Origin: Elizabethkingia bruuniana
GTDB taxonomy: Bacteria; Bacteroidota; Bacteroidia; Flavobacteriales; Weeksellaceae
Reading direction: 5' to 3'
Assembly (NCBI RefSeq): GCF_002024805.1
Contig: NZ_CP014337.1
Span: 3,720,001 to 3,784,000 of the forward strand
DNA length: 64,000 nt
Positions within the stretch are counted from its first letter, which is position 1; every line of letters begins with the position of its first letter. The notes beneath the pieces were generated by a model. That model did not search any database. It was not told the DNA's origin and worked only from the letters and a program-made list of their open reading frames with translations. This document shows, piece by piece, positions 42,365 through 50,891 of this stretch. Position numbers and translations under genes: made by a program.

Positions 42365-42907
42365 ATGAATGAAGTTGAAATAAAGAGGATAAGCAAATTT
42401 TTAAGTCTTATTCTCCGGCATCAGCCACAATCGATTAATTTAAAATTGGATGAAAACGGCTGGGCAGATGTAAATGAATTAATTATAAAGTCCGCTAAAA
42501 GCAGAATTCGTTTTACGATAGAAGAGCTAAATGAAGTTGTTGAAAAGAACAATAAAAAACGTTTTGCTTTCAATGAAGACAAAACGAAGATAAGAGCCAG
42601 TCAGGGGCATTCGATTGCTATCGATCTTGCCCTGAGACCACAACAGCCACCCGAATTTTTATATCATGGTACAGCCCGAGCAAATATTTCTTCAATTCTT
42701 GAAACCGGAATAGAGAAAAGAAGCAGGCAGCATGTACATTTAAGTAGTGACAAAGAAACCGCTGTAAAAGTTGGATCCCGCCATGGTGAGCCCATTGTTT
42801 TAACCATCAGAACGGGGAAGATGTATGAAGAGGGAATTCTTTTTTATCAATCTGAAAACGGAGTATGGTTAACAGATCATATAAACACAAAATACATTTC
42901 GAAATAA
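42365..42907 (+). CDS. kptA: RNA 2'-phosphotransferase KptA/Tpt1
   Basis: 180 residues. N-terminal RISKFLSLILRHQPQSINLKLDENG, central LYHGTARANISSILETGI and C-terminal QHVHLSSDKETAVKVGSRHG contain the conserved Arg, His-Gly-Thr and His of Tpt1. It moves an internal RNA 2'-phosphate to NAD, giving ADP-ribose 1'',2''-cyclic phosphate and nicotinamide; related enzymes can also ADP-ribosylate phosphorylated RNA ends. Bacteria lack yeast-type tRNA splicing, so the natural substrate is open. The next gene begins directly at the stop codon. Confidence 0.94.
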   Translation: MNEVEIKRISKFLSLILRHQPQSINLKLDENGWADVNELIIKSAKSRIRFTIEELNEVVEKNNKKRFAFNEDKTKIRASQGHSIAIDLALRPQQPPEFLYHGTARANISSILETGIEKRSRQHVHLSSDKETAVKVGSRHGEPIVLTIRTGKMYEEGILFYQSENGVWLTDHINTKYISK

Positions 42908-43639
42908 ATGAGCAGGACATTAGTTGTAGGAGATATTCATGGTGGGCTTAAGGCTCTGGAACAGGTATTGGAGCGTGCAAAGGTTACAGATAAAGATAAG
43001 CTGATTTTTCTTGGAGATTATGTGGATGGATGGAGCGAATCCTCGCAGGTAATCAATGCTCTTATAGAACTTTCACAAAAACAGGAATGTATATTTATTA
43101 AAGGTAATCATGATCTTTATTGTGAAGAGTGGTTGGCTTTTGGTCACAAACCTGAAATGTGGCTGCTAAACGGAGGTGTAGCAACTATGGAAAGTTATGC
43201 TGATTATTCTGACGAAGAAATTGATAAGCATCTGGAATTTTTTGGTCAGATGCATAATTATTATACCGATGAACAGAACCGGCTTTTTATACATGCCGGT
43301 TACTCTTCTATGCATGGACCCGAGAAAGAAATGCATTCCAGTAACTACAGGTGGGACAGAACACTTTGGGAAACAGCTGTAGCTTTGGATACAAGAATTG
43401 AGAAAGACTCTTTACAATACCCAAAACGATTACTTTTATTCAATGAAATTTTTATAGGTCATACACCCACACTCCATTTAGGAGTATCATACCCCCTGAA
43501 TAAGGCTAATGTTTGGAATATAGATACCGGAGCAGCTTTTACCGGAGTTGTATCTATTATGGATATCGATACCAAAGAGTTTTGGCAAAGTGAACCACTT
43601 CCGGGTCTGTATCCGGATGAAAAGGGAAGAAATCCCTGA
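42908..43639 (+). CDS. PPP-family metallophosphoesterase
   Basis: 243 residues. Metal-binding motifs GDIHGGLKALEQVL (residues 8-21), GDYVDGW, KGNHDLYCEEW and GHTPTLH are all present, as in bacterial PPP phosphatases such as PrpA or the phosphatase domain of bacterial Pnkp. It could remove 2'- or 3'-phosphates from RNA ends, ADP-ribose phosphates or protein phosphates. Starting right after the KptA stop, it closes the operon. Confidence 0.88.
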   Translation: MSRTLVVGDIHGGLKALEQVLERAKVTDKDKLIFLGDYVDGWSESSQVINALIELSQKQECIFIKGNHDLYCEEWLAFGHKPEMWLLNGGVATMESYADYSDEEIDKHLEFFGQMHNYYTDEQNRLFIHAGYSSMHGPEKEMHSSNYRWDRTLWETAVALDTRIEKDSLQYPKRLLLFNEIFIGHTPTLHLGVSYPLNKANVWNIDTGAAFTGVVSIMDIDTKEFWQSEPLPGLYPDEKGRNP

Positions 43640-43698
43640 TCTGTAAATAAATAATGAAGACAATGTTGTAAATTTAAGTTTTGAAAAATAATAAACTC

Positions 43699-45420
43699 AT
43701 GAAGCTTAAATTTCTTTTATTGTCTTGTTTTTCAGGGCTGGTATTTGGACAGAATACATTTCAGACACCTTACGAAAAAGGAAACAGTAATCAGTCCGTT
43801 ACTTATGACGAGATGAATACTTTCTACAAAGATTTGTCTAAAAATTTCAAAAATATTCAATACCTGCAAAAGGGAGAAGACGATAACGGAAAGCCAATTT
43901 ATGTGGTTATTTTCAATCCGTTTAAAGAGAAAATAGAAAAGCTGGGTAAAGACAAAACTATCCTGATGATTAATAATGGGATTCATCCCGGAGAACCCGA
44001 TGGTATAGATGCTACCATGATGCTGATGCGAGATCTGGCAACACAGAAGGTAAAGGCTCCTAAAAATATTGTTATAGCAGCTATTGCAGCTTATAATGTT
44101 AGCGGAATGCTGAACAGAGGTTCATATTCCAGGGCAAATCAGAACGGGCCTGAAGAATATGGATTCCGTGGCAATGCCAGAAACTACGACCTGAACAGGG
44201 ATTTTATAAAAGCTGATACTAAAAATGCCCGAAGCTTCCAACAGATATACCAATGGCTAAATCCCGATGTATTTATTGATAATCACGTGAGCAATGGAGC
44301 CGATTATCAGTATACTTTCACTTATATTTCCACACATAAAGAAAGGCTTGGAAAATTACTTGGTGATTACTTTTTCAATGAATTTCAGGCTTACAACCTA
44401 AAGCAAATGCAGGCATTGGGATACGAAAGCACTCCTTATGTTAATATTCATGGAGATGTTCCGGAAATTGGCTTTGCTTCTTTCGAAGATTCGCCACGTT
44501 ATGCAACGGGCTATACCAGCTTATTCAACTCTATTGGGACGGTTGTGGAAACCCATATGTTAAAGCCTTATGATAAAAGAGTAGATGCTACCTACAAATA
44601 TATGCTGGTAAATCTTGAAAATATTGATAATAATTATAAGAAAATAAAAGAGCTTCGTAAAGAAAATCTTAAACAATATACAGCCGGGAAACAATATCCT
44701 ATTCGTTGGAAAGTAGATTCTACGAAGTATTCAACAATGGATTTTAAAGGTTTTGAGGCAGGGTATAAACCAAGTGGAATTTCCGGACAGAAAAGATTAT
44801 ACTATGACCGTAATAAGCCTTTTACAAAAAAGATAAAACTCTTCAATACCTATGCTCCAACAGGATTTGTAAGCATCCCGAGGTATTATGTAATTCCACA
44901 ATCGGAATACCGTGTAATAGAAGAGTTGAAAAGAAATCATATTCATATGAATGTACTGAAGCGGGATAGTGTAGCTACTGTAGAGGCATATAAAATCAAT
45001 GATTTTAAAACAGTGAAAAACCCTTACGAAGGCCATTATACACACTATGAAACAGTTGTAGGGAAATCTAATAAACAAATTAAATTTCTGGCAGGAGATT
45101 ATGTGGTACCAACACAGCAGTCAGGTGTGAAATATATATTAGAAACATTAGAGCCTGAAGCATTAGATTCTTTCTTTAACTGGAATTTCTTTGATGCCAT
45201 GCTGGGACAAAAAGAATACTATTCTGCTTATATATTTGAAGATACGGCAGCAGAGCTTATGAAGAATGATTTGGCATTAAGAACAGCATTCGAAGCTAAA
45301 AAGAAAATAGATAAGGACTTTGCGAAAGATGGCAAAGCACAACTTGACTGGGTGTATGAAAACTCTCCTTATTATGAGAAAAAAACTCACAGACAGTATC
45401 CAATTTACAGGATACTATAA
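43699..45420 (+). CDS. Exported zinc carboxypeptidase, family M14
   Basis: 573 residues from the ATG at 43699 (MKLKFLLLSCFSGLVFGQ, signal peptide); an in-frame TTG 18 nt earlier is rejected. Zinc ligands: NGIHPGEPDG (His and Glu, near residue 98), and DNHVSNGADYQ (His). The catalytic glutamate is in GTVVETHML near residue 290. A second, non-catalytic half of about 270 residues follows, as in Bacteroidota M14 peptidases. It probably degrades peptides in the periplasm or outside. It follows the ADP-ribose operon but is probably a separate unit. Confidence 0.9.
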   Translation: MKLKFLLLSCFSGLVFGQNTFQTPYEKGNSNQSVTYDEMNTFYKDLSKNFKNIQYLQKGEDDNGKPIYVVIFNPFKEKIEKLGKDKTILMINNGIHPGEPDGIDATMMLMRDLATQKVKAPKNIVIAAIAAYNVSGMLNRGSYSRANQNGPEEYGFRGNARNYDLNRDFIKADTKNARSFQQIYQWLNPDVFIDNHVSNGADYQYTFTYISTHKERLGKLLGDYFFNEFQAYNLKQMQALGYESTPYVNIHGDVPEIGFASFEDSPRYATGYTSLFNSIGTVVETHMLKPYDKRVDATYKYMLVNLENIDNNYKKIKELRKENLKQYTAGKQYPIRWKVDSTKYSTMDFKGFEAGYKPSGISGQKRLYYDRNKPFTKKIKLFNTYAPTGFVSIPRYYVIPQSEYRVIEELKRNHIHMNVLKRDSVATVEAYKINDFKTVKNPYEGHYTHYETVVGKSNKQIKFLAGDYVVPTQQSGVKYILETLEPEALDSFFNWNFFDAMLGQKEYYSAYIFEDTAAELMKNDLALRTAFEAKKKIDKDFAKDGKAQLDWVYENSPYYEKKTHRQYPIYRIL

Positions 45421-45423
45421 GTT

Positions 45424-46206
45424 TTATTTTATAAAAATAGCTTCATGTTGCTTTTTGAAAATTTCAGAATCAACAGAAGCATCAAATTCATCAGAAATTG
45501 CGTATCCAAACCGGATGCGCATTTTTGTTTTAAAGTTGCCGTGAAGGTATGGAATACTCATAACCATATAAGTTTCTCGTTCTAACAAAAAACCAGGACC
45601 CTGATCTCCACAAAAGCAACAAGATTCTGTAGAATCTGAATTATAAATAACCTGCCATTTTTTATTATGATTTAAAACCTCATAAGCTATAGACATTGAG
45701 AAGCCACTCAATCTTAAGTCTCTTGTAGATATATTTTTGATGATAACAGGAAATGAATAATATGCTTTTATGATGTTTTTATCTAGAAGGATTGTATAAA
45801 GAGGGATGGTATCTTTATAGTTAGCATTAAGGGAAAAATTTTTATTATTTAAAGAATCATATTTAGTATTCTTATAGTCTGAATCAAAATTTAGATAACC
45901 TTTGAAATATTTGCTAATTAAAGAGTCTCTTTGAATACTTTGGAGGGTTGGCTTATAATCATGTTCTTCTTTTGGAGGAGCTGGTGGCGGTGCCATTCCG
46001 CTGAAATAGTATTTTACCGGAATTTTTGATGGTTTAACACCAATATAGAGTATTTTTCCCCCTATTTCTCCATAGCCTTCATCAAATGCCTGAAACGTCA
46101 TCATAATACTTTTATCATATTGAAAAGTAATCCCGTCAGAAATTTTTTCTTCCTTTTTACATTGAAGAAACAAAACTGAGAGTAAAAGAATTTGGAAAAC
46201 TTTCAT
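45424..46206 (-). CDS. Putative lipoprotein of unknown function
   Basis: 260 residues. N-terminal hydrophobic stretch ending in a cysteine (FQILLLSVLFLQCKKEEK) fits a Bacteroidota lipoprotein. The mature part has a Pro-rich spot (APPPAPPKEEHD) and otherwise beta-rich sequence with no family I recognise. A CCFCGDQG cluster near residue 200 could bind metal. It ends 3 nt from the convergent M14 gene. Confidence 0.6.
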   Translation of the reverse strand: MKVFQILLLSVLFLQCKKEEKISDGITFQYDKSIMMTFQAFDEGYGEIGGKILYIGVKPSKIPVKYYFSGMAPPPAPPKEEHDYKPTLQSIQRDSLISKYFKGYLNFDSDYKNTKYDSLNNKNFSLNANYKDTIPLYTILLDKNIIKAYYSFPVIIKNISTRDLRLSGFSMSIAYEVLNHNKKWQVIYNSDSTESCCFCGDQGPGFLLERETYMVMSIPYLHGNFKTKMRIRFGYAISDEFDASVDSEIFKKQHEAIFIK

Positions 46207-46224
46207 ATATATAAAGCTAAATAA

Positions 46225-46250
46225 AAAATCCCAGCATTGCTGAGATTTTT
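46225..46250 (-). terminator. Terminator downstream of the JmjC-like gene
   Basis: AAAAATC-CAGC and GCTG-GATTTTT form a hairpin with one internal mismatch and a T-run on both strands. Confidence 0.6.
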
Positions 46251-46253
46251 ATT

Positions 46254-47135
46254 TTATTTCGGAAGGTCTCTTTTCAGTGCGATATTCGCTCTTTCAAAAG
46301 CCTTTTTTTCTTTCCAATCCATGTAACGTTTTTTATAACGCGATTTCATGAAGTTGTCAAACTTGCGTTGAACGGTAAGGTTCCAAAGAGAATGAGCTTT
46401 TACACCCCAGCTCTTATCCCATGCACGAAGTGAAATAGAAAATGAACCATCCAGATACTTCATCCAGTGCCACCATCCGGTTGGCATAAACAAAGTATCT
46501 CCATGTTCCAGATAACATTCAATTCCTTCTACACCGTCCAATGCCGGAAATTTGCTGAAGTCAGGATTCTCAATATCATAATCCTCCAGTGCATATGTTG
46601 CATATGGAATCTGATACAAACGCTCTTTCCATTTGTAGTCGAAAAGCAGAATATGTTTTCGTCCGTTAAAGTGTGTATGGAAGATATGAGCCATATCGAT
46701 ATCAAAATGTAGGAAGGTTACAGAACCTTTACCTCCGAAGAACATGTTTGGATATTTATCCAAGAATCCTCCCATTAAATCTTTTGGAGAGATATAATCA
46801 TCCAGTAATTTCGGAGCGAATTTTATCGGATCAAAAAGGAAAATTCTGAGGTCAGTAGGTTCCTTCTGAATAAGGTCAATATAATCGCCAAATTTCATTT
46901 CTGCAGCTGATGAATTAATAGGTGCAGAAGGATCAGCTTTTGAGCTGTCATATAAAGGAACGGTTACATCGCCAACCACCTCTTTCATATATTCCATGGT
47001 CCACTTCTGATAAGCAGGCCATTTTTTAGCCATATTTTTTATTACCACTGGCTTACGTGGCTTTAGATATTTTTCGCGGAAATCTTCCTGTGAAATGTCG
47101 TCTACAACATCAATCGGTTTAAGAATAAGTCCCAT
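46254..47135 (-). CDS. Cupin-like JmjC-domain protein
   Basis: 293 residues. JmjC/cupin-8 type Fe(II)/2-oxoglutarate dioxygenase. N-terminal KPRKPVVIKNMAKKWPAYQKW, the iron-binding His-x-Asp in FLHFDIDMAHIFHTHFNG near residue 142, and the distal His in EHGDTLFMPTGWWHWM near residue 220. Related proteins hydroxylate ribosomal proteins or other partners; the target is unknown. Confidence 0.88.
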   Translation of the reverse strand: MGLILKPIDVVDDISQEDFREKYLKPRKPVVIKNMAKKWPAYQKWTMEYMKEVVGDVTVPLYDSSKADPSAPINSSAAEMKFGDYIDLIQKEPTDLRIFLFDPIKFAPKLLDDYISPKDLMGGFLDKYPNMFFGGKGSVTFLHFDIDMAHIFHTHFNGRKHILLFDYKWKERLYQIPYATYALEDYDIENPDFSKFPALDGVEGIECYLEHGDTLFMPTGWWHWMKYLDGSFSISLRAWDKSWGVKAHSLWNLTVQRKFDNFMKSRYKKRYMDWKEKKAFERANIALKRDLPK

Positions 47136-47370
47136 TTCATTTTATTTATGATGCAAAAATATTAAATTTTCTTAACACAAACGGGAAGAAAACGGTATTG
47201 TTTAGAACGATTATAAACAAAATCCAATGAAAAAATCTATCACTTTTATAGGCTAATTTAATTTTGTCTATTTTCCAATTAATAATCAGAAAATTATAGC
47301 ACAATCAAGTTGATAGCACGGGTTTTATTAAATTGATTTTCAGTAAATTATTATAATAAATGGTTTCGCC

Positions 47371-48135
47371 CTATAAAGAAAGGCTGAAAATATCCTGATC
47401 GGTTAAAAACGGAAACTTATTTCTGAATTCAGTTAATAAATCTTTATCTAATTCGGCATAAATAAGATTATCCTTTAGAAGTGCTATTTCTGAACCATCT
47501 GCAAAGAAGCAATGAGAGGATCCGTTATAATGTAGCTTATTGCCGTCATCTCCTACACGATTAAGGCCAAAAACATAAGACTGATTTTCAATTGCTCTTG
47601 CTTTTAGCAGTGTATCCCAGGCATCTATTCGGGAAGATGGCCAACTGGCAACATTCAGGATCAGATCGTAATTTTCCGTATTTCTTACAAAAACAGGAAA
47701 GCGAAGATCATAACAAACCTGCAAACAGATTTTCCAGCCTATATATTCAATAACTATTTTTTCTGTTCCCGGTGTATAAAACTGATCCTCTTTTGCATAG
47801 GAAAAAAGATGTCTTTTATCATAATGATTTACTGTTCCATCTTTTTCTATAAAATAAAAACGATTGTAGAATTTACCATTCTCTTTTACAGCAACACTTC
47901 CGCCTACAGCAATATTGTTATCTACAGCTAAAGATGTCATCCAGTTCAGAACTTCACCATCCTGATCGGCAATTTCTTCTATATCCATACAGAAGCCTGT
48001 AGCAAACATTTCAGGGAGAAGAAAAATATCAGGTTTATCTTCTTTTGGCAAAAGATTTTCGATTATTTCAAAATTCTTAACTTTATTTTTCCATTGAATA
48101 TCATGCTGTAAGCCTAATATTTTTAAATTTTTCAT
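47371..48135 (-). CDS. Nitrilase-family omega-amidase (Nit2/YafV-like)
   Basis: 254 residues from the ATG at 48135 (MKNLKILGLQHDIQWK). Catalytic triad of the nitrilase superfamily: Glu in LLPEMFATGF, Lys in YDKRHLFSY, Cys in QVCYDLRFPVF. Members deaminate alpha-ketoglutaramate or alpha-ketosuccinamate and repair deaminated glutathione. The frame stays open upstream to 48678, but that part overlaps a divergent exported protein and is not homologous. Confidence 0.93.
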   Translation of the reverse strand: MKNLKILGLQHDIQWKNKVKNFEIIENLLPKEDKPDIFLLPEMFATGFCMDIEEIADQDGEVLNWMTSLAVDNNIAVGGSVAVKENGKFYNRFYFIEKDGTVNHYDKRHLFSYAKEDQFYTPGTEKIVIEYIGWKICLQVCYDLRFPVFVRNTENYDLILNVASWPSSRIDAWDTLLKARAIENQSYVFGLNRVGDDGNKLHYNGSSHCFFADGSEIALLKDNLIYAELDKDLLTEFRNKFPFLTDQDIFSLSL

Positions 48136-48207
48136 AAACAGTAAGAATAAATTTATTAAAATTGCGTTAGTAAAGTTATTGATAATAAAGGAATATAAGA
48201 TTATTTT

Positions 48208-48657
48208 ATGAAAAAGGTATTGTTTTCTATAATAGGAGTGTTTGCTATTCAGATGACCAGTGCTCAGGCTTGGAATGGGCAAGGTGACCAAAAAATACAA
48301 GCAGGCATGAATGTATGGGGAAAAGGAAGTTTTGGTGTTAAAGGGTCTTATGATTACGGAATTGCTGATGCAATCTCTATAGGTGCCGGAGTTGGTATTT
48401 ATTCTGAAGGTAAAACGGTTGACGGAAATAAAAAAACAGCGATATCTGTATATGCACGCGCAAATTACCATCTGAAGGATGTATTGGAACTTCCGGATAA
48501 ATTCGATATTTATCCAGGTATAACAATGGGAGTTCTTGGTGATACATTTGATTTTGGAGCACATATAGGATTCAGATATTTCTTTACACCTACGATCGGA
48601 GCTTTTGCTGAAGTAGGTAACAGAGGTGGGATCGGTGTAGTATTCAACCTGAAATAA
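48208..48657 (+). CDS. Small exported beta-barrel-like protein
   Basis: 149 residues. Signal peptide VLFSIIGVFAIQMTSAQA is followed by alternating aromatic/Gly strands (QAGMNVWGKGSFGVKGSYDYG; GVGIYSEG; IGFRYFFTPTIGAFAEVG). The C-terminus ends in GIGVVFNLK. It is probably an outer-membrane or periplasmic 8-stranded barrel of unknown role, of a kind found in flavobacteria. Next gene, also exported, follows after 44 nt and may be a distant relative. Confidence 0.65.
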   Translation: MKKVLFSIIGVFAIQMTSAQAWNGQGDQKIQAGMNVWGKGSFGVKGSYDYGIADAISIGAGVGIYSEGKTVDGNKKTAISVYARANYHLKDVLELPDKFDIYPGITMGVLGDTFDFGAHIGFRYFFTPTIGAFAEVGNRGGIGVVFNLK

Positions 48658-48701
48658 TAAAAAGAAAAGTAAAAACAAATAAATATAAACTATTGACGAT
48701 T

Positions 48702-49166
48702 ATGAAAAATTTATTGAAATCTTTATTTGCTGTTGTTTTTTTAGCAATTGGAGCAACTCAGGCAAAGGCACAGATCTACAAAACGAGCTTAGGGCTTTCT
48801 GTAGATTTTGGAGATGGATCTACTTTGGTAGGACCAGCTGTAAAGCACTTCTTCGACGCTAACAATGCCGGACAGGCAGAAGTAGTATTTGGTAACCACG
48901 TTACTATGCTACAGGCAATGTACTCTTACAACAAAGGTATTTCCGGAGCTAAAGGTCTTAACTGGTATTTAGGTATCGGACCGGCTTTAGGTTTTGTTAA
49001 AGGTGGAGATACTCAGTTTGCAATCCGTCCGATGGCAGGCTTAGAGTACAAGATTAACGGAGCACCTATTGCATTTTCATTCGACTGGAGACCAGCATTC
49101 TGGCTTTCAAATGGTGGAGATTCTAATGTAGGTAGATTCGGATTTGGATTCAAGTTTACATTGTAA
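48702..49166 (+). CDS. Small exported beta-rich protein
   Basis: 154 residues from the ATG at 48702 (MKNLLKSLFAVVFLAIGATQAKAQ signal peptide). The mature part LGLSVDFGDGSTLVGPAVK ... FSFDWRPAFW ... GFGFKFTL looks like a small outer-membrane barrel. The final aromatic-containing strand fits BAM recognition. Function is unknown. Codons are well-used housekeeping codons, so it may be abundant. It ends just before a strong terminator. Confidence 0.62.
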   Translation: MKNLLKSLFAVVFLAIGATQAKAQIYKTSLGLSVDFGDGSTLVGPAVKHFFDANNAGQAEVVFGNHVTMLQAMYSYNKGISGAKGLNWYLGIGPALGFVKGGDTQFAIRPMAGLEYKINGAPIAFSFDWRPAFWLSNGGDSNVGRFGFGFKFTL

Positions 49167-49190
49167 TCCATAAACATTAAAAAATAGTAC

Positions 49191-49219
49191 AGTTGCCTTA
49201 TTATAAGGCAACTTTTTTA
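49191..49219 (+). terminator. Strong terminator between the exported protein and rseP
   Basis: AGTTGCCTTA and TAAGGCAACT form a perfect 10-bp stem with loop TTA and a T-run. Confidence 0.9.
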
Positions 49220-49245
49220 TTTCCCACAGGCTCGAATATTATTCC

Positions 49246-49253
49246 TATTTTTG
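49246..49253 (+). promoter_or_regulatory. Candidate -7 promoter element for rseP
   Basis: TATTTTTG fits TAnnTTTG, 17 nt before the ATG and just past the previous terminator. Confidence 0.5.
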
Positions 49254-49270
49254 CAATTCAAATATTACAA

Positions 49271-50605
49271 ATGGAGTTATTTAATCAGATATTTCAATTC
49301 GTTTTAAGTATATCAATCTTAGTGATCCTACACGAATTAGGACACTTTATCCCGGCTAAGCTTTTCAAGACCAAAGTTGAAAAGTTTTATCTGTTCTTTG
49401 ACCCCTGGTTTTCTCTTGTAAAGAAGAAGATCGGAGAAACTGAGTATGGAATAGGCTGGCTTCCTTTCGGTGGTTATGTGAAAATTGCCGGAATGGTAGA
49501 CGAAAGTATGGATACTGAACAATTGAAGAAACCTGCTGAACCATGGGAGTTCAGATCTAAACCGGCTTGGCAGCGTCTTATTATCATGCTTGGCGGTGTA
49601 ACTGTTAACTTCTTTTTGGCCTGGTTAATATACTCTTGTCTTTCCTTCTTTAATGGGGAGACTTACCATGATAATGCTAAATTCGAGAATGGTATAGCCG
49701 TTTCCGAAGAAGGCCGTAAAATGGGACTAGAAACAGGTGATAAAATCCTTAAAATAGACGGAAAGCCTGCCGAGAGAATGGAAACGTCTATGATCAATAT
49801 GTTGTTTGCGAATGAGGCTACAGTATTGCGTAATGGAAAAGAAGTTACTTTCCCTGTTAATGAGAACGGAGTTGCTGAAGTTATTAAATCCAACGAGGCA
49901 AAAGCTTATTTCTCCCCAAGATTTCCTGCTGTTATAGATTCTATTGCACCTAATATGGGAGCACAGAAGGCAGGATTATTAAAAGGTGATAAGATTGTCT
50001 CTGTAAATGGAAAGCCCGCACTTTTCTTTGATGAAATTTCGGGAGAGGTAACTGCGAATAAAAATAAAACCGTTACCATCGGAGTAGAAAGAAATGGTGA
50101 AAAGCTGGAACTTCCGGTAAATGTAGATGCTAAAGGAAAAATAGGCTTTACACCAGATATTAAAGTAATGATGGCTTCTTTTGAAAAAACTAGTGTAACA
50201 AAAGAATATGGATTTCTTCAGGCTATTCCGAGAGGGTTTACCAGAACCATAGATGTACTGGTAATGCAGATAAAGCAGTTTAAAATTATCTTTAATCAGA
50301 AAACAAAAGGCTATACTAAAGTTTCCGGACCAATTGGTATTATAAAGCAAATGCCTGCACAGATTGACTGGGTTGCATTCTGGTCGTTTACGGCAATGTT
50401 CTCTGTATGGTTAGCATTCCTTAACCTTATTCCTATTCCAGGATTGGATGGAGGGCATGTTTTATTTACACTGTGGGAAATGGTAACAGGGAAGCCCGTT
50501 CCACAGAAAGTATTAGAAAATGCACAGATGATAGGGGTGATATTCCTGTTAGGGCTTATGATTCTTATATTCGGCAGTGATATTTATAAGCTGATTTTCA
50601 ATTGA
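49271..50605 (+). CDS. rseP: RIP metalloprotease RseP (site-2 protease)
   Basis: Inner-membrane zinc protease that cuts membrane-embedded regulators such as anti-sigma factors and remnant signal peptides. 444 residues. Zinc motif HELGHF in the first membrane helix (near residue 20), two PDZ-like domains (about 130-310), and the second active-site motif NLIPIPGLDGGH with the zinc Asp. The ATG at 49271 (MELFNQIFQF) starts the first helix; an in-frame TTG 78 nt upstream lies within the terminator region. The anti-sigma at 32806 is a possible substrate. Confidence 0.95.
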   Translation: MELFNQIFQFVLSISILVILHELGHFIPAKLFKTKVEKFYLFFDPWFSLVKKKIGETEYGIGWLPFGGYVKIAGMVDESMDTEQLKKPAEPWEFRSKPAWQRLIIMLGGVTVNFFLAWLIYSCLSFFNGETYHDNAKFENGIAVSEEGRKMGLETGDKILKIDGKPAERMETSMINMLFANEATVLRNGKEVTFPVNENGVAEVIKSNEAKAYFSPRFPAVIDSIAPNMGAQKAGLLKGDKIVSVNGKPALFFDEISGEVTANKNKTVTIGVERNGEKLELPVNVDAKGKIGFTPDIKVMMASFEKTSVTKEYGFLQAIPRGFTRTIDVLVMQIKQFKIIFNQKTKGYTKVSGPIGIIKQMPAQIDWVAFWSFTAMFSVWLAFLNLIPIPGLDGGHVLFTLWEMVTGKPVPQKVLENAQMIGVIFLLGLMILIFGSDIYKLIFN

Positions 50606-50639
50606 TAGAGATTTTATTGCAAAAAAATGTAAAAAAATA

Positions 50640-50671
50640 TTTGCAGTGAATATAAAATGTGTGTATATTTG
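50640..50671 (+). promoter_or_regulatory. Promoter of tRNA-Asn
   Basis: TTTG at 50640-50643 and TATATTTG at 50664-50671, spaced by 20 nt, give a classic Bacteroidota -33/-7 promoter. The tRNA begins 23 nt later. Confidence 0.75.
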
Positions 50672-50693
50672 CACCACTTAAAACAAAGGACAT

Positions 50694-50767
50694 TCCTCCT
50701 TAGCTCAGTTGGTTAGAGCATCTGACTGTTAATCAGAGGGTCGCTGGTTCGAGCCCAGCAGGAGGAG
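50694..50767 (+). tRNA. tRNA-Asn (anticodon GTT)
   Basis: 74-nt cloverleaf: acceptor TCCTCCT/AGGAGGA with discriminator G, D arm GCTC...GAGC, anticodon stem TCTGA/TCAGA with loop CTGTTAA (anticodon GTT at 50728-50730), T arm GCTGG/CCAGC with loop TTCGAGC. No CCA is encoded. Mobile-element genes start to its right, so its 3' end is a likely attachment site. Confidence 0.96.
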
Positions 50768-50779
50768 CGCTGAAAACGA

Positions 50780-50810
50780 GACACTTACAGAAATGTGAGT
50801 GTCTTTTTTT
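50780..50810 (+). terminator. Terminator after tRNA-Asn
   Basis: GACACTTAC pairs with GTGAGTGTC (one wobble pair) around a 6-nt loop, followed by seven Ts. Confidence 0.8.
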
Positions 50811-50817
50811 ATATTTG

Positions 50818-50837
50818 TCACGAACATTTCACGAACA
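50818..50837 (+). repeat. Tandem direct repeat TCACGAACA
   Basis: Two exact copies of TCACGAACA at 50818 and 50829, 11 bp apart (one helical turn), just past the tRNA. They could be recombinase arm sites of the element. Confidence 0.4.
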
Positions 50838-50891
50838 AAAGTATTTTATTTTAATGCTATTTTTGTGTAAGAATATTTTAGTACGTTATCT

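Noticed and set aside
48136-48678. Upstream extension of the omega-amidase frame to 435 residues
   Set aside because: The added part overlaps the divergent exported-protein gene, has low-complexity, shadow-like sequence and no homology to nitrilases; the family start is at 48135.
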